Below the pieces are notes generated by a model. It saw nothing but the letters and a program-made list of their open reading frames with translations. It was not told the DNA's origin and made no database searches. The translations under genes were made by a program, and so were the position numbers. This document shows, piece after piece, positions 31,760 to 41,579 of a DNA stretch of 64,000 nt; positions within the stretch are counted from its first letter, which is position 1; each line of letters begins with the position of its first letter. This DNA comes from Pseudomonas japonica (GTDB lineage Bacteria; Pseudomonadota; Gammaproteobacteria; Pseudomonadales; Pseudomonadaceae): the NCBI RefSeq assembly GCF_900188455.1, contig NZ_FZOL01000019.1:62001-126000 (forward strand). The letters are read 5' to 3'.

Positions 31760-34060
31760 GTGAAACTCGATCGGCTGTTCGTCATGATGTTGGCTGTAGG
31801 TTGCGGCAGTTGGACTGCCTCGGCCCTGGCGCAGGATTCCGTGGATGTCGGTCAGGTGAACGTGACCGGCCAGACCGTCGGCAATGGCCAGATGATCCAG
31901 GAAGAAGCGGCCAAGGCACGCTCCACCGTGACCAGGGAAGCCCTGGAAAAGATGTCGCCGACCGGCAACGGCATCGACAAGTTGAAATACACCCCCGGCA
32001 TCAACGTCTCCAGTGACGACAGCAGCGGCCTCTCCGGCTTCAACTTCACCATGCGCGGCATGAACTCCGACCAGATCGGCATGACCATGGACGGCGTGCC
32101 GATCAACGATTCGGGCAACTACGCCGTGTACCCGAACCTGCTGGGCGACCCGGAAAACCTCCAGGAAGTCTTCCTCACCCAGGGCTCTTCCGAACTGGAC
32201 GCACCGCATATCGGTTCCAGCGGCGGCAATATCGGCCTGGTGTCGATGGCCCCGACCAAGGACGCCGGAGTGTTCTTCAAGCAGACCGTCGGCAGCAACA
32301 ACCTGACCAAGACCTTCGTGCGCCTGAACACCGGCGAATACAACGGCCTGAGCAACTACATTTCCGCGTCGAAAACCAACAGCGACAAATGGAAAGGCAA
32401 AGGCGACCTGGATGCCGAGAAGTTCGAACTCAACAGCCTGTTCAAGTTCGGCGAAGGCAACTCGATCAACGGCATCATCAAGTACCACAAGCAGGAAAAC
32501 TACAACTACGTCTCCCCGAGCCTGGCGCAGTACAAGTCGGACCACGACTACGACTTCCCCAACGTGCCGACCTACAACCCGACCACCGGCAAGCTCACCA
32601 CCGCCAGCTACAAGACCAGCGTCAACCCGTTCGAAACCGTGACCGCCTCGCTGACCAGCCGCTGGCAGCTACGCGATGACCTGCAACTGACCGTCGCCCC
32701 TTACTACTACTGGGCCAACGGCGGCAGCTACCGCGCCTTCGGCTCGCCGGCCATCCTCAACCGCACCACCAGCAGCTCCGGCAACTACGACTTCAGCAAC
32801 CTGAAGACCAACGCCCAGTACAACGCCGACCGCGATCCGGTCAGCGGCCGCTACTACCGTCCCTCCTGGACCGAGACCTGGCGTCCGGGGATCAACACCA
32901 AGCTGAGCTGGGCGTTCAACGACGAGCACACCATCGATGTCGGCTACTGGTACGAGCGCGCCCGCCAGCGCCAGACCCAGCCGTTCATCCCGCTCAAGGC
33001 CGATGGCAGCCCGACGGACATCTGGGGCGACTATGAAAGCGGCAACCAGGTCCGCGACGCCAAGGGCAATGTCGTGCAAGGCCGCAACTACTTCACCGTC
33101 ACCCCGGTGCACAAGCTGTTCCTCCAGGACACCTGGAGCGCAACACCCGACCTGACCCTGACCGCCGGCATCGCCTACGAGCACTCCAAGCGTGACGGCG
33201 ACATGAAGGCCAGCCTGAACGACAAACCGGAGAAGCGCGACAAGACCTACCACCAGTTCCTCCCGAGCTTCAGCGCGCGCTACCAGGTCAACGAGGAACA
33301 CCAGGCGTTCTACAACATCACCCGGAACATGCGCACGCCGCCGAACTACGTGCTCTACAACACCGCGGACTCGATCAGCCTCAAGCCCGAACTGAGCTGG
33401 AACCAGGAACTCGGCTGGCGCTACGCGACCGACGACATGGCGCTGTCGGCCACCCTGTTCTACCTCAAGTTCAAGGATCGCCAGGTATCGAGCCGCGACG
33501 AGGTGACCGGCGAATACGAGATGCTCAACGTCGGCAAGGTCGAGAACCGCGGTGTAGAGCTTGAGTTCAGCGGCCTGCTGCCACACAACTTCAACTACTA
33601 CGCCTCCTACACCTACACCGAGGCCGAACAGCAGAACGACACCCTCTACTACGGCGTGTACGTGCCGACCAAGGGCAAGCAGATCGCTGGTGTGCCGAAG
33701 AACCTGTTCAACCTGAGCCTGGGCTACGACGACGGGCGCTTCTACGGCAACGTCATCGGCAAGTTCGTCGACAACCAGTTCGGCGACCTGACCAACAACC
33801 AGAGCATCCCGCACTACACCACTGTGGACATGAACGTCGGCTACCGCCTGCCGGTGAACAAGAAGTTCGTCAAGGACGCCACCGTGCGCCTGTCGCTGAA
33901 CAACGTGTTCAACCGCGAGTACCTCTCCGGCGTGCAGACCACCGTCTTCAACTCGGTGCGCTACAACGGCAACGGCGCGTCCTTCGCCGGCGCGCAGACC
34001 CCGTACTACACCATCGGCGAAGAGCAGACCGTCGCGCTCTCCGTGGAAGCCAACTTCTGA
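31760..34060 (+). CDS. TonB-dependent outer-membrane receptor
   Basis: This 766-residue receptor has a signal peptide ending ALA before QDSV. The TonB-box-like N-terminus is DSVDVGQVNVTG and the plug domain (about residues 50-165) has KYTPGINVSSDDSSGLSGFN and MRGMNSDQIGMTMDGVPIND. A 22-strand barrel then runs to a C-terminal ending in phenylalanine (VALSVEANF). It starts at GTG 31760 with GGGAGGG 8 bases upstream; the overlapping ATG-led frame is not favoured. The substrate cannot be read from sequence. No Fur box is present, and every gene downstream handles nucleosides, so nucleotides, nucleosides or DNA fragments are more likely than an iron complex. Confidence 0.93.
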   Translation: MKLDRLFVMMLAVGCGSWTASALAQDSVDVGQVNVTGQTVGNGQMIQEEAAKARSTVTREALEKMSPTGNGIDKLKYTPGINVSSDDSSGLSGFNFTMRGMNSDQIGMTMDGVPINDSGNYAVYPNLLGDPENLQEVFLTQGSSELDAPHIGSSGGNIGLVSMAPTKDAGVFFKQTVGSNNLTKTFVRLNTGEYNGLSNYISASKTNSDKWKGKGDLDAEKFELNSLFKFGEGNSINGIIKYHKQENYNYVSPSLAQYKSDHDYDFPNVPTYNPTTGKLTTASYKTSVNPFETVTASLTSRWQLRDDLQLTVAPYYYWANGGSYRAFGSPAILNRTTSSSGNYDFSNLKTNAQYNADRDPVSGRYYRPSWTETWRPGINTKLSWAFNDEHTIDVGYWYERARQRQTQPFIPLKADGSPTDIWGDYESGNQVRDAKGNVVQGRNYFTVTPVHKLFLQDTWSATPDLTLTAGIAYEHSKRDGDMKASLNDKPEKRDKTYHQFLPSFSARYQVNEEHQAFYNITRNMRTPPNYVLYNTADSISLKPELSWNQELGWRYATDDMALSATLFYLKFKDRQVSSRDEVTGEYEMLNVGKVENRGVELEFSGLLPHNFNYYASYTYTEAEQQNDTLYYGVYVPTKGKQIAGVPKNLFNLSLGYDDGRFYGNVIGKFVDNQFGDLTNNQSIPHYTTVDMNVGYRLPVNKKFVKDATVRLSLNNVFNREYLSGVQTTVFNSVRYNGNGASFAGAQTPYYTIGEEQTVALSVEANF

Positions 34061-34122
34061 AACCCTCCGGGGCCGGCGATCACGCCGGTCCCGGCCATGC
34101 CCAGCACCCGAGGTAACCCAGC

Positions 34123-34764
34123 ATGAACATGGACCTGCTCCACGCCATCACCTTCTACATCCTGTACGGCGCCGCCGCCCTGGCCGCCTTCGTGGTGGTG
34201 GAACGGGGGATCTTCTTCGCCTACAACCTGCGCAAGGCGCGCGGCCTGGAGGCGGCCCTGCACAGGAAAACCCGCTATTTCGACGAGCTCCCCGCCGAGC
34301 TGCGCCAGCGCGACAGCCTGCCCCTGGAACTGCTGCGCCAGCTATTCGAAGGCCGCGGCCAGGTGCATTCGCACCATGAGCTGGAAGACCTCGGCCAGGC
34401 CATCTACATCGCCATGCGCGGCAAGCTGTCCCAGGGTCTGTGGATCCTCGAAGCCGTGGTCGCTGGTGCGCCGCTGCTCGGCTTGCTCGGTACCATCCTC
34501 GGCATCATCGATACCTTCAAGGCCCTCGCCGAAGCTGGCGTTTCCGATCCCGGCGAAGTCTCCCGCGGCATCGGCACCGCGCTGTACGCCACGGCCCTGG
34601 GTATCGCCATCGCCCTGGTCGGCCTGGTGTTCAACAACCACCTGCAAGACCGCCTGGAACTGATCAACGACCACCTGAAGATGCTCCTGCTGCGCGCCGG
34701 CATGGGTACTCCGTTCGCCAGCAAGGCGGTCGCCGCTCCAGCCACCAGCCTGCAACCCGCCTGA
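34123..34764 (+). CDS. exbB: ExbB-type (MotA/TolQ/ExbB) proton channel protein
   Basis: This 213-residue inner-membrane protein forms the stator channel with ExbD. There are three membrane helices: about residues 8-28, 103-125 (EAVVAGAPLLGLLGTILGII) and 148-172 (ALYATALGIAIALVGLVFNN). The ExbB signature GLLGTILGIIDTFKALA is intact. Its place after the receptor, separated from exbD and tonB, is unusual. The start is ATG 34123; ATG 34129 is a possible alternative. Confidence 0.92.
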   Translation: MNMDLLHAITFYILYGAAALAAFVVVERGIFFAYNLRKARGLEAALHRKTRYFDELPAELRQRDSLPLELLRQLFEGRGQVHSHHELEDLGQAIYIAMRGKLSQGLWILEAVVAGAPLLGLLGTILGIIDTFKALAEAGVSDPGEVSRGIGTALYATALGIAIALVGLVFNNHLQDRLELINDHLKMLLLRAGMGTPFASKAVAAPATSLQPA

Positions 34765-34780
34765 GAGGCCGAGAATCGCC

Positions 34781-36493
34781 ATGTCCCGCACCCGTCATGC
34801 TGTACGCCCGCTGTCCCTGTTGCTGGCCACGCTGTTGCTGGTCAGCGGCTGCGAGAAAGCCCCGGCACCGGTCGAGGTCACGATCGCGGCCCTCAACGAC
34901 TTCCACGGCAACCTCCTGGCCAGTCCGCTGCAGTACCCGGGCGCGAGTGGCAGCGTGAAGCTCAAGGCCGGTGGCCTGGCGGCCCTCAGCGGCGCCCTGG
35001 CCGAACTGCGCCAGCAAGACCCGCAACTGCTGCTGATCGGCGCCGGCGACATGATCGGCGGCAGTCCACCGATTTCCTCGATGTGGGCCGACGAGCCGAG
35101 CCTGAAGGCGCTGCACCTGCTCGGCCTGAAGTTCTCCGTGGTCGGCAACCATGAGCTGGACCAGGGCAAGGGTGAGCTGCTGCGCCAGATCAAGGGCGGC
35201 TGCCAGTCCGCGCGTGCCGACCAGGCCTGCCAGTTCGACAAGGACTACAAGGGCGCCGGCTTCCCCTATATTTCCGCCAACCTCATGGACAAGCACAGCG
35301 GAAAACCGCTGTTCGCCGGCTACCACATCGAGCAGGCCCATGGCGCGAAGATCGCCTTCGTCGGCGCCACCCTGCGCGATCTCGGCGCCTATGTCAGCGC
35401 CAGGCACATGGACGGCCTCTACACCCTCGACGAGGCCGAGGCGATCAACGCCCTGCTGCCGGAACTGCGCCGGCAGAAGGTCGACGCGATCGTCGCGGTG
35501 ATCCACCAGGGTGGCGCCACTCCCGAGCGCTTCGACCAGCAGGACTGCAGCCAACTCAGCGGCGATGTGGTGGAAGTGGCCAGGCGTCTCGACCCGCAGA
35601 TCAAGGTGGTGGTCACCGCCCATACCCACGAAGGCTACCTGTGTCGCGTCGGCGACAAGCTGGTGACCCAGGGGGCCTCGTTCGGTCGCCTGCTGACCCG
35701 GCTGACCCTGACCGTGGATACCGCCAGGCACCAGCTGCTCGACGTCAAGGCGAACAACCTGGTGATCGACGCCCAGCGCTACAGCGCCAGCCCCGAGGTC
35801 GCGCCGTTGCTGGCCGAGGTGCAACGCCGCAGCCAGGCGCAACTGGGCAAGCCGGTCGCCCGCCTGGCGGCCCGCGAAGTGCTGCGCGCCACCAACGAGG
35901 CCGGCGAGTCGCCGATGGGCGACCTGATCGCCGACTCGCAGCTTGCCGCGACCCGCGCCCTCGGCGCCCAGGTGGCCTTGATGAACCAGGGCGGCATGCG
36001 CATGGACATCAGCCTCGACGAAGGCCAGGAGCAGGTGAACTACGGCCAGGTCGCCACGGTGCAGCCGTTCAACAACAGCCTGACCCTGGTCACCCTCAGC
36101 GGCGCACAGTTGCATGCCCTGCTGGAGCAGCAATGGCAGGACGGCGGCACGGGTTTCTACCCGCTGCAACCCTCGGCATCACTGAACTACCGCTTCGATG
36201 ACCGCCGGCCCACAGGCCAGCGCGTGTTGCTCGACAGCCTGACGGTCGATGGCCAGGCGGTACAGCCCGAACAGGACTACCGCATCGTCATGAACGCCTT
36301 CCTCGCCGAGGGCGGCGACAACTTCAGCGTGCTCAAGCAAGCCCGCGACCGCCTCGATACCGGCATCAATGATCTCGACGCGATGATCACCTACCTGCAG
36401 GCGCGCGATCGTGCCGGTCAGCCAGTCGGTTTCGCCCAGGCCGAGCAACGCATCCGCAAGGTTGCCGCGGAGGTCGCCGGGAATGCGCCCTGA
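34781..36493 (+). CDS. 5'-Nucleotidase / UshA-like metallophosphatase lipoprotein
   Basis: This 570-residue predicted lipoprotein (lipobox LLLVSGC, cysteine near residue 24) hydrolyses nucleotides to nucleosides at the periplasmic face. The N-terminal calcineurin-like domain has the metal ligands in ALNDFHGNL, GAGDMIGG, GNHELDQG and TAHTHEG. The C-terminal 5'-nucleotidase domain (about 340-540) has NEAGESPMGDLIADS and MNQGGMRMD, with substrate-ring residues in GGDNFSVL. It lies 16 bp after exbB and overlaps the cytidine deaminase start by 11 bp, so it is part of the operon. Supplying nucleosides to the downstream carrier is the evident role. Confidence 0.93.
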   Translation: MSRTRHAVRPLSLLLATLLLVSGCEKAPAPVEVTIAALNDFHGNLLASPLQYPGASGSVKLKAGGLAALSGALAELRQQDPQLLLIGAGDMIGGSPPISSMWADEPSLKALHLLGLKFSVVGNHELDQGKGELLRQIKGGCQSARADQACQFDKDYKGAGFPYISANLMDKHSGKPLFAGYHIEQAHGAKIAFVGATLRDLGAYVSARHMDGLYTLDEAEAINALLPELRRQKVDAIVAVIHQGGATPERFDQQDCSQLSGDVVEVARRLDPQIKVVVTAHTHEGYLCRVGDKLVTQGASFGRLLTRLTLTVDTARHQLLDVKANNLVIDAQRYSASPEVAPLLAEVQRRSQAQLGKPVARLAAREVLRATNEAGESPMGDLIADSQLAATRALGAQVALMNQGGMRMDISLDEGQEQVNYGQVATVQPFNNSLTLVTLSGAQLHALLEQQWQDGGTGFYPLQPSASLNYRFDDRRPTGQRVLLDSLTVDGQAVQPEQDYRIVMNAFLAEGGDNFSVLKQARDRLDTGINDLDAMITYLQARDRAGQPVGFAQAEQRIRKVAAEVAGNAP

Positions 36494-36899
36494 AGACTGG
36501 CAGGCCCTGCAGCATCGCCTGCTGCCGCATGCCATCTCCGCCGCCGACAGCGCCTGGTGCCCGTACTCGGAGTTCCCCGTGGGTAGCGCACTGCTGACCG
36601 CCGACGGCGCGATCATCCGCGGCTGCAACGTCGAGAACGTGTCCTACGGCCTGAGCAACTGCGCCGAGCGCAGCGCGCTGTTCAACGCCATCAGCCAGGG
36701 GCTCGCGCCCGGAAGCTTCAAGGCGCTGCTGGTGTACGCCCGCGGCTTGCCGGTGATCTCCCCGTGCGGCGCGTGTCGCCAGGTGATGATCGAACTGCTG
36801 GACCCGGAGTGCCCGGTGATCGGGGTCGGCCATGACGCCACCGCGACCCGGCACTGGACCGTCGGGCAACTGCTGCCCGGCGCCTTCAGCGAGTTCTGA
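36483..36899 (+). CDS. cdd: Cytidine deaminase
   Basis: This 138-residue zinc enzyme deaminates cytidine and deoxycytidine to uridine and deoxyuridine. The zinc and catalytic motif is split as usual: NCAERSALF (Cys and Glu) and SPCGACRQ (two Cys), with YSEFPVGSALL and GCNVENVSY upstream. It is the short homotetrameric type. The ATG at 36483 lies inside the end of the nucleotidase gene. It feeds uridine-type substrates to DeoA. Confidence 0.96.
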   Translation: MRPEDWQALQHRLLPHAISAADSAWCPYSEFPVGSALLTADGAIIRGCNVENVSYGLSNCAERSALFNAISQGLAPGSFKALLVYARGLPVISPCGACRQVMIELLDPECPVIGVGHDATATRHWTVGQLLPGAFSEF

Positions 36900-36963
36900 C
36901 AAAACACGCCGACCGACCACAAAGGTCGGCGGACTTCGACGTGAATCTTCTGGGGAACCATCG

Positions 36964-38223
36964 ATGGGTCTCATCGGTATCGTGGTGCTGTTGATGTTGG
37001 CCGTGGCGCTGTCCAGCAACCGCAGGGCCATTCGCTTGCGTACCGTCGGCGCGGCCTTCGCCATGCAGGCCGGGCTGGGTGCTTTCGCCCTCTATGTGCC
37101 CTGGGGCCAAAGCACACTGGCCGGGATTTCCGACTCGGTGGGCTCGTTGCAGGGCTACGCCAACCAGGGCATCGACTTCATCTTCGGCGGCCTGAGCAGC
37201 GCCAGGATGCAGGAAGTGTTCGGCAACGGCGGCTTCGTCTTCGCCATTCGCGTGTTGCCGCTGATCGTGTTCTTCAGCAGCTTCATCGCCGTGCTCTATT
37301 ACCTGGGGATCATGCACCTGGTCATTCGCGTGATCGGCGGCGGCCTGCAGCGGGTGCTGGGCACCAGCCGCACCGAAGCGATGGCGGCCACGGCGAACAT
37401 CTTCGTCGGCCAGACCGAAGCGCCGATGGTCATCCGCCCCTTCGTCCGTCGCCTGACCCGTTCCCAGCTATTCGCGGTGATGGCGGGCGGCATGGCGTCG
37501 GTGGCCGGCTCGGTACTGATCGGCTATGCCAGCCTGGGGGTCGACCTGAAGTACCTGATCGCCGCCAGCTTCATGGCCGCCCCCGGCGGCCTGCTGATGG
37601 CCAAGCTGATGGAGCCGGAAACGCAGCAGCTCCACGACAACCCGGACGACCTGCCGGACGAGCCGGGCAGCACGCCGGCCAACGTCATCGACGCCGCCGC
37701 CCTCGGCGCCTCCGCCGGCCTGCACCTGGCCCTCAACGTCGGCGCCATGCTGCTGACCTTCATCGCCCTGATCGCCCTGCTCAACGGTCTGCTCGGCTGG
37801 ACCGGCGACTGGTTCGGCTTCCCGCACCTGACCCTGCAATTGCTCCTCGGCTACCTGCTGGCTCCGCTAGCCTTCGTACTGGGCGTGCCCTGGCATGAGG
37901 CAATTACCGCGGGCGGGCTGATCGGGGAAAAGCTGGTGCTCAACGAATTCGTCGCCTACGTCGACTTCGCCAGTCACCTTGACCCGGCGCAAGCCGCCGC
38001 CAGAGGCGTGGCCGTGCTGTCCGCGCAGACCCAGGCGATCGTCACCTTCGCCCTGTGCGGCTTCGCCAACCTGGCGTCCATCGGCATCCAGCTCGGCAGC
38101 CTGGGGATGATGGCGCCGGAGCAGCGCGTCGATATCGCCCGGCTCGGCCTCAAGGCGGTGGCGGCGGGCACGCTGTCCAACCTGATGAGCGCGGCAATCG
38201 CCGGGGTCTTCCTGGCCCTGTGA
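36964..38223 (+). CDS. NupC-type concentrative nucleoside transporter
   Basis: This 419-residue inner-membrane nucleoside:proton (or sodium) symporter of the CNT family has about 8-10 hydrophobic segments. The family motif GQTEAPMVIRPF is seen around residue 150, with FVFAIRVLPLIVFFSS before it and EKLVLNEFVAYVDF later. The length is close to E. coli NupC (400). The ATG at 36964 follows a weak Shine-Dalgarno in CTGGGGAACC. It moves the nucleosides released in the periplasm into the cytoplasm, where the Cdd and Deo enzymes act. Confidence 0.93.
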   Translation: MGLIGIVVLLMLAVALSSNRRAIRLRTVGAAFAMQAGLGAFALYVPWGQSTLAGISDSVGSLQGYANQGIDFIFGGLSSARMQEVFGNGGFVFAIRVLPLIVFFSSFIAVLYYLGIMHLVIRVIGGGLQRVLGTSRTEAMAATANIFVGQTEAPMVIRPFVRRLTRSQLFAVMAGGMASVAGSVLIGYASLGVDLKYLIAASFMAAPGGLLMAKLMEPETQQLHDNPDDLPDEPGSTPANVIDAAALGASAGLHLALNVGAMLLTFIALIALLNGLLGWTGDWFGFPHLTLQLLLGYLLAPLAFVLGVPWHEAITAGGLIGEKLVLNEFVAYVDFASHLDPAQAAARGVAVLSAQTQAIVTFALCGFANLASIGIQLGSLGMMAPEQRVDIARLGLKAVAAGTLSNLMSAAIAGVFLAL

Positions 38224-38233
38224 ACCTGAACCC

Positions 38234-39031
38234 ATGAATTCCCGTGAAGCCGATATGACAGAACTCGATGCAACCCTGGCACGCAACATCATCGCGCTGC
38301 TGGACCTCACCTCGCTCAACGACGATGACAGCGACGCACGCATCGTCGATCTCTGCCAGCGCGCCCTGACCGCGGTCGGACCGGTGGCCGCGGTGTGCGT
38401 CTACCCGCGCTTCGTCGCCCTGGCGCGGCGCACCCTCGATGCCCTGGGCGGGCAGACCGTGGCGGTGGCCACCGTGACCAACTTCCCGGCCGGTAGCGCG
38501 CCCCTCGCCGAGGTCCTCGAACAGACCCGCCGCGCCCTCGACGACGGCGCCGACGAGATCGACGTGGTCTATCCCTGGCGGGCGCTGCTGGCCGACGATG
38601 CCGACAGCGGTTTCGCCCTGGTCCGTGCCTGCAAGGCCCTGTGCGCCGATCGGGCGCTGCTCAAGGTAATCCTGGAAACCGGCGAACTGGCCGATCCGGC
38701 GCTGATCCGCCAGGCCAGCCTGGACGCCATCGAGGCCGGCGCCGACTTCATCAAGACCAGCACCGGCAAGGTCGCGGTCAATGCCACCGCCGAGGCGGCG
38801 CGGATCATGCTCGAATGCATCGCCGCCAGCGGCGTCAATGTCGGCCTGAAGCCGGCCGGGGGCATCAGAAGCCTGGCCGATGCGCGGGTCTACATAGAGC
38901 TGGCCGAAGGCATCAACGGTGCACGGTGGATCTCGCCCCGGCACCTGCGCTTCGGCGCCTCCAGCCTGCTCGACGACCTCCTGCAGCGGCTCGGCGTCCC
39001 GGCGCTGCGCGATCACGGAGGGCGCTACTGA
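38234..39031 (+). CDS. deoC: Deoxyribose-phosphate aldolase
   Basis: This 265-residue TIM-barrel aldolase cleaves 2-deoxyribose-5-phosphate to acetaldehyde and glyceraldehyde-3-phosphate. The Schiff-base lysine is in FIKTSTGKVA near residue 175 and the second lysine in GLKPAGGIR near 210. VCVYPRFV and the phosphate-binding glycine-rich end are in place. ATG 38234 is used; ATG 38255 is also possible, and neither has a strong ribosome binding site. The stop overlaps the deoA start by one base (TGATG). Confidence 0.95.
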   Translation: MNSREADMTELDATLARNIIALLDLTSLNDDDSDARIVDLCQRALTAVGPVAAVCVYPRFVALARRTLDALGGQTVAVATVTNFPAGSAPLAEVLEQTRRALDDGADEIDVVYPWRALLADDADSGFALVRACKALCADRALLKVILETGELADPALIRQASLDAIEAGADFIKTSTGKVAVNATAEAARIMLECIAASGVNVGLKPAGGIRSLADARVYIELAEGINGARWISPRHLRFGASSLLDDLLQRLGVPALRDHGGRY

Positions 39032-40353
39032 TGGTCTGGCTGGCGCAGGAAGTGATTCGTCGCAAACGTGACGGCAAAGTGCTCGACGATGCCGATATCC
39101 GCTGCTTCGTCAGCGGCATCACCGACTTCAGCATCAGCGAAGGCCAGGTCGCTGCCTTCGCCATGGCCGTGCTGCTCAAGGGCCTGAATGTCGCTGAGCG
39201 CATCGCCCTGGCCTCGGCCATGCGTGACTCCGGCCGGGTGCTGAGCTGGCACCTGCCCGGCCCGGTAGTGGATAAGCACTCCACCGGCGGCATCGGCGAC
39301 CTGGTCAGCCTGCCCCTGGCGCCCCTGCTGGCCGCCTGCGGCTGCTATGTACCGATGATCTCCGGACGCGGCCTCGGCCATACCGGCGGCACCCTCGACA
39401 AACTCGACAGCATCCCCGGCTACGACAGCCAGCCGGACATGGCCCGCCTGCGCGAGGTGGTGACCAGCGTCGGTTGCGCCATCATCGGCCAGACCAGCGA
39501 CCTGGCCCCGGCGGACAAGCGTCTGTACGCCATCCGTGACACCACCGGCACCGTGGAGTCGATCGACCTGATCATCACCTCGATCCTCAGCAAGAAGCTG
39601 GCGGCGGGGCTCGATGTGCTGCTGATCGACGTCAAGGTCGGCAACGGTGCGTTCATGGCCCAGGCCAGCGATGCCGCGGCCCTGGCCGAAAGCATCGTCG
39701 CCGTGGCCAATGGCGCCGGTGTGCGTACCCGCGCATTGATCACCGACATGAGCCAGCCACTGGCGCGTTCGGCGGGCAATGCCCTGGAAGTGGAAGAAGC
39801 CATCGCCCTGCTGCGCGGCGAAGTGCGCAGCCAGCGGTTGTGGGAGGTCACCCTCGCGCTGGCCGAACAGACCCTGCTCTGCGCCGGACTCGCCAGCAGT
39901 GCCGAACTGGCCCGCGAACAGTTGCTGAAGGCGTGGAAGAGCGGCGCGGCGCTGCAACGTTTTTCGCGCATGGTCGAGGCCCTGGGCGGCCCGGCGGACT
40001 TGGTCGAGCGTCCGCACAACCATCTGCCGGCGGCGCCGCTGGTGTTCCCGGTGGAGGCCCCGCAAGCCGGTATCGTGCAACGCATCGATACCCGGGAAAT
40101 AGGCCTGGCGGTGGTCTGTCTCGGTGGCGGACGACGCAATCCGCAGGACCCGATCGACCCGGCAGTGGGCCTGAGCCAGCTGTGCTTCCCCGGCGAGGCG
40201 GTGGGGGGCAACCGGCCGCTGGCGCTGGTGCATGCCCGTGACCTGGAGCAAGCCGAGCGCGCGGCGGCGGCGGTGCGGTCGGCCTACACCATTACCAGCG
40301 TGCCTTACGAGGCGCCGGCACTGATTTCCGGCCTGTGCCTGGAGCCCGCATGA
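39031..40353 (+). CDS. deoA: Thymidine phosphorylase
   Basis: This 440-residue enzyme phosphorolyses thymidine and deoxyuridine to the base plus deoxyribose-1-phosphate; it has the same length as E. coli DeoA. The signature DKHSTGGIGD lies near residue 84 and SGRGLGHTGGTLDKLDS near 113. Start codon overlap with deoC and ATGA overlap with deoB make a coupled deoCAB series. The bases released (thymine, uracil) are the known ligands of RutR, which fits the RutR-like regulator in this locus. Confidence 0.97.
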   Translation: MVWLAQEVIRRKRDGKVLDDADIRCFVSGITDFSISEGQVAAFAMAVLLKGLNVAERIALASAMRDSGRVLSWHLPGPVVDKHSTGGIGDLVSLPLAPLLAACGCYVPMISGRGLGHTGGTLDKLDSIPGYDSQPDMARLREVVTSVGCAIIGQTSDLAPADKRLYAIRDTTGTVESIDLIITSILSKKLAAGLDVLLIDVKVGNGAFMAQASDAAALAESIVAVANGAGVRTRALITDMSQPLARSAGNALEVEEAIALLRGEVRSQRLWEVTLALAEQTLLCAGLASSAELAREQLLKAWKSGAALQRFSRMVEALGGPADLVERPHNHLPAAPLVFPVEAPQAGIVQRIDTREIGLAVVCLGGGRRNPQDPIDPAVGLSQLCFPGEAVGGNRPLALVHARDLEQAERAAAAVRSAYTITSVPYEAPALISGLCLEPA

Positions 40354-41579
40354 AACGCGCCCTGCTGCTGGTCCTCGACTCCTTCGGCATTGGCGCCAGC
40401 GCCGACGCCGAGCGCTTCGGCGATGCCGGGGCGAATACCCTGCTGCATATCGCCGAGGCCCGTGCCCGTGACGGCAGGCCCTTGCAGTTGCCCAACCTCG
40501 CCCGCCTCGGCCTGGGCCATGCGGCGGCGCTGAGCGGCGGCACCTTGCCGCCGGGCTTCGCTGCCGATATCGCCGTCGAGGGTGCCTGGGGTTATGCCCG
40601 GGAACGCTCCAGCGGCAAGGACACGCCATCCGGGCACTGGGAAATGGCCGGAGTGCCGGTGCTGTTCGACTGGGGCTATTTCCCGGCACCGGACAACAGC
40701 TTTCCCCCCGCCCTGCTCGATGCACTGATTGCCCGCGGTGGCCTGCCCGGCATCCTCGGCAACTGCCATGCCTCGGGCACCACGATCATCGAACAGCTGG
40801 GCGAGGAGCACCTGCGCAGCGGCAAGCCGATCGTCTACACCTCGGCGGACAGCGTGCTGCAGATCGCCGCCCACGAAGAGCAGTTCGGCCTGCAGCGCCT
40901 GTACGCTCTGTGCGAACTGGCCCGCGAGCTGTGCGACCCGTACACCATCGGCCGGGTCATCGCCCGACCGTTCCGCGGCGCGGGCGCGACCAGTTTCCAG
41001 CGTACCGGCAAGCGCCGCGACTACTCGGTGCCGCCACCGGCGCCGACCCTGCTCGACCATCTCTGCGCGGCCGGCGGCCAGGTGTTCGGCGTGGGCAAGA
41101 TCGGCGATATCTTCGCCCACCAGGGCATCAGCCGCCTGTACCAGGCCGACGGCAACGACGCCCTGTTCGACATCACCCTGCTGGCACTCGCCGAGGCGCC
41201 GGACAACACCCTGGTGTTCAGCAACTTCGTCGACTTCGACATGCTCTACGGTCACCGCCGCGATATCGAAGGCTACGCCAGCGCCCTCGAAGCCTTCGAC
41301 CGACGCTTGCCGCGACTGCTGGCGAGCATGGGCGCGGACGACCTGCTGATCCTCGCCGCCGACCACGGCTGCGACCCCAGCGCGCCGGGCAGCGACCATA
41401 CCCGCGAGCACATTCCCGTCCTGGCCTGGGGCAACGGCGTGAGCGCCGGCAGCCTGGGTGCCCGTGACAGCTTCGCCGACATCGGCCAGACCCTCGCGGC
41501 GTTCTTCGCCCTGCCCGCCCTGGCCCATGGCCGCTCGTTCCTCAATGCCCTCCAAGGAGAACCTGCAAGTGACTGCTAG
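40350..41579 (+). CDS. deoB: Phosphopentomutase
   Basis: This 409-residue manganese-dependent mutase of the alkaline phosphatase superfamily converts deoxyribose-1-phosphate to deoxyribose-5-phosphate for DeoC. The metal and nucleophile residues are in LDSFGIGASADAE, GKDTPSGHWEMAG, AADHGCDPSAPG and HTREHIPVLAWG. The ATG at 40350 overlaps the deoA stop (ATGA) and has GGAG just before it. Its end overlaps the start of the next gene by about 11 bp. Confidence 0.97.
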   Translation: MKRALLLVLDSFGIGASADAERFGDAGANTLLHIAEARARDGRPLQLPNLARLGLGHAAALSGGTLPPGFAADIAVEGAWGYARERSSGKDTPSGHWEMAGVPVLFDWGYFPAPDNSFPPALLDALIARGGLPGILGNCHASGTTIIEQLGEEHLRSGKPIVYTSADSVLQIAAHEEQFGLQRLYALCELARELCDPYTIGRVIARPFRGAGATSFQRTGKRRDYSVPPPAPTLLDHLCAAGGQVFGVGKIGDIFAHQGISRLYQADGNDALFDITLLALAEAPDNTLVFSNFVDFDMLYGHRRDIEGYASALEAFDRRLPRLLASMGADDLLILAADHGCDPSAPGSDHTREHIPVLAWGNGVSAGSLGARDSFADIGQTLAAFFALPALAHGRSFLNALQGEPASDC

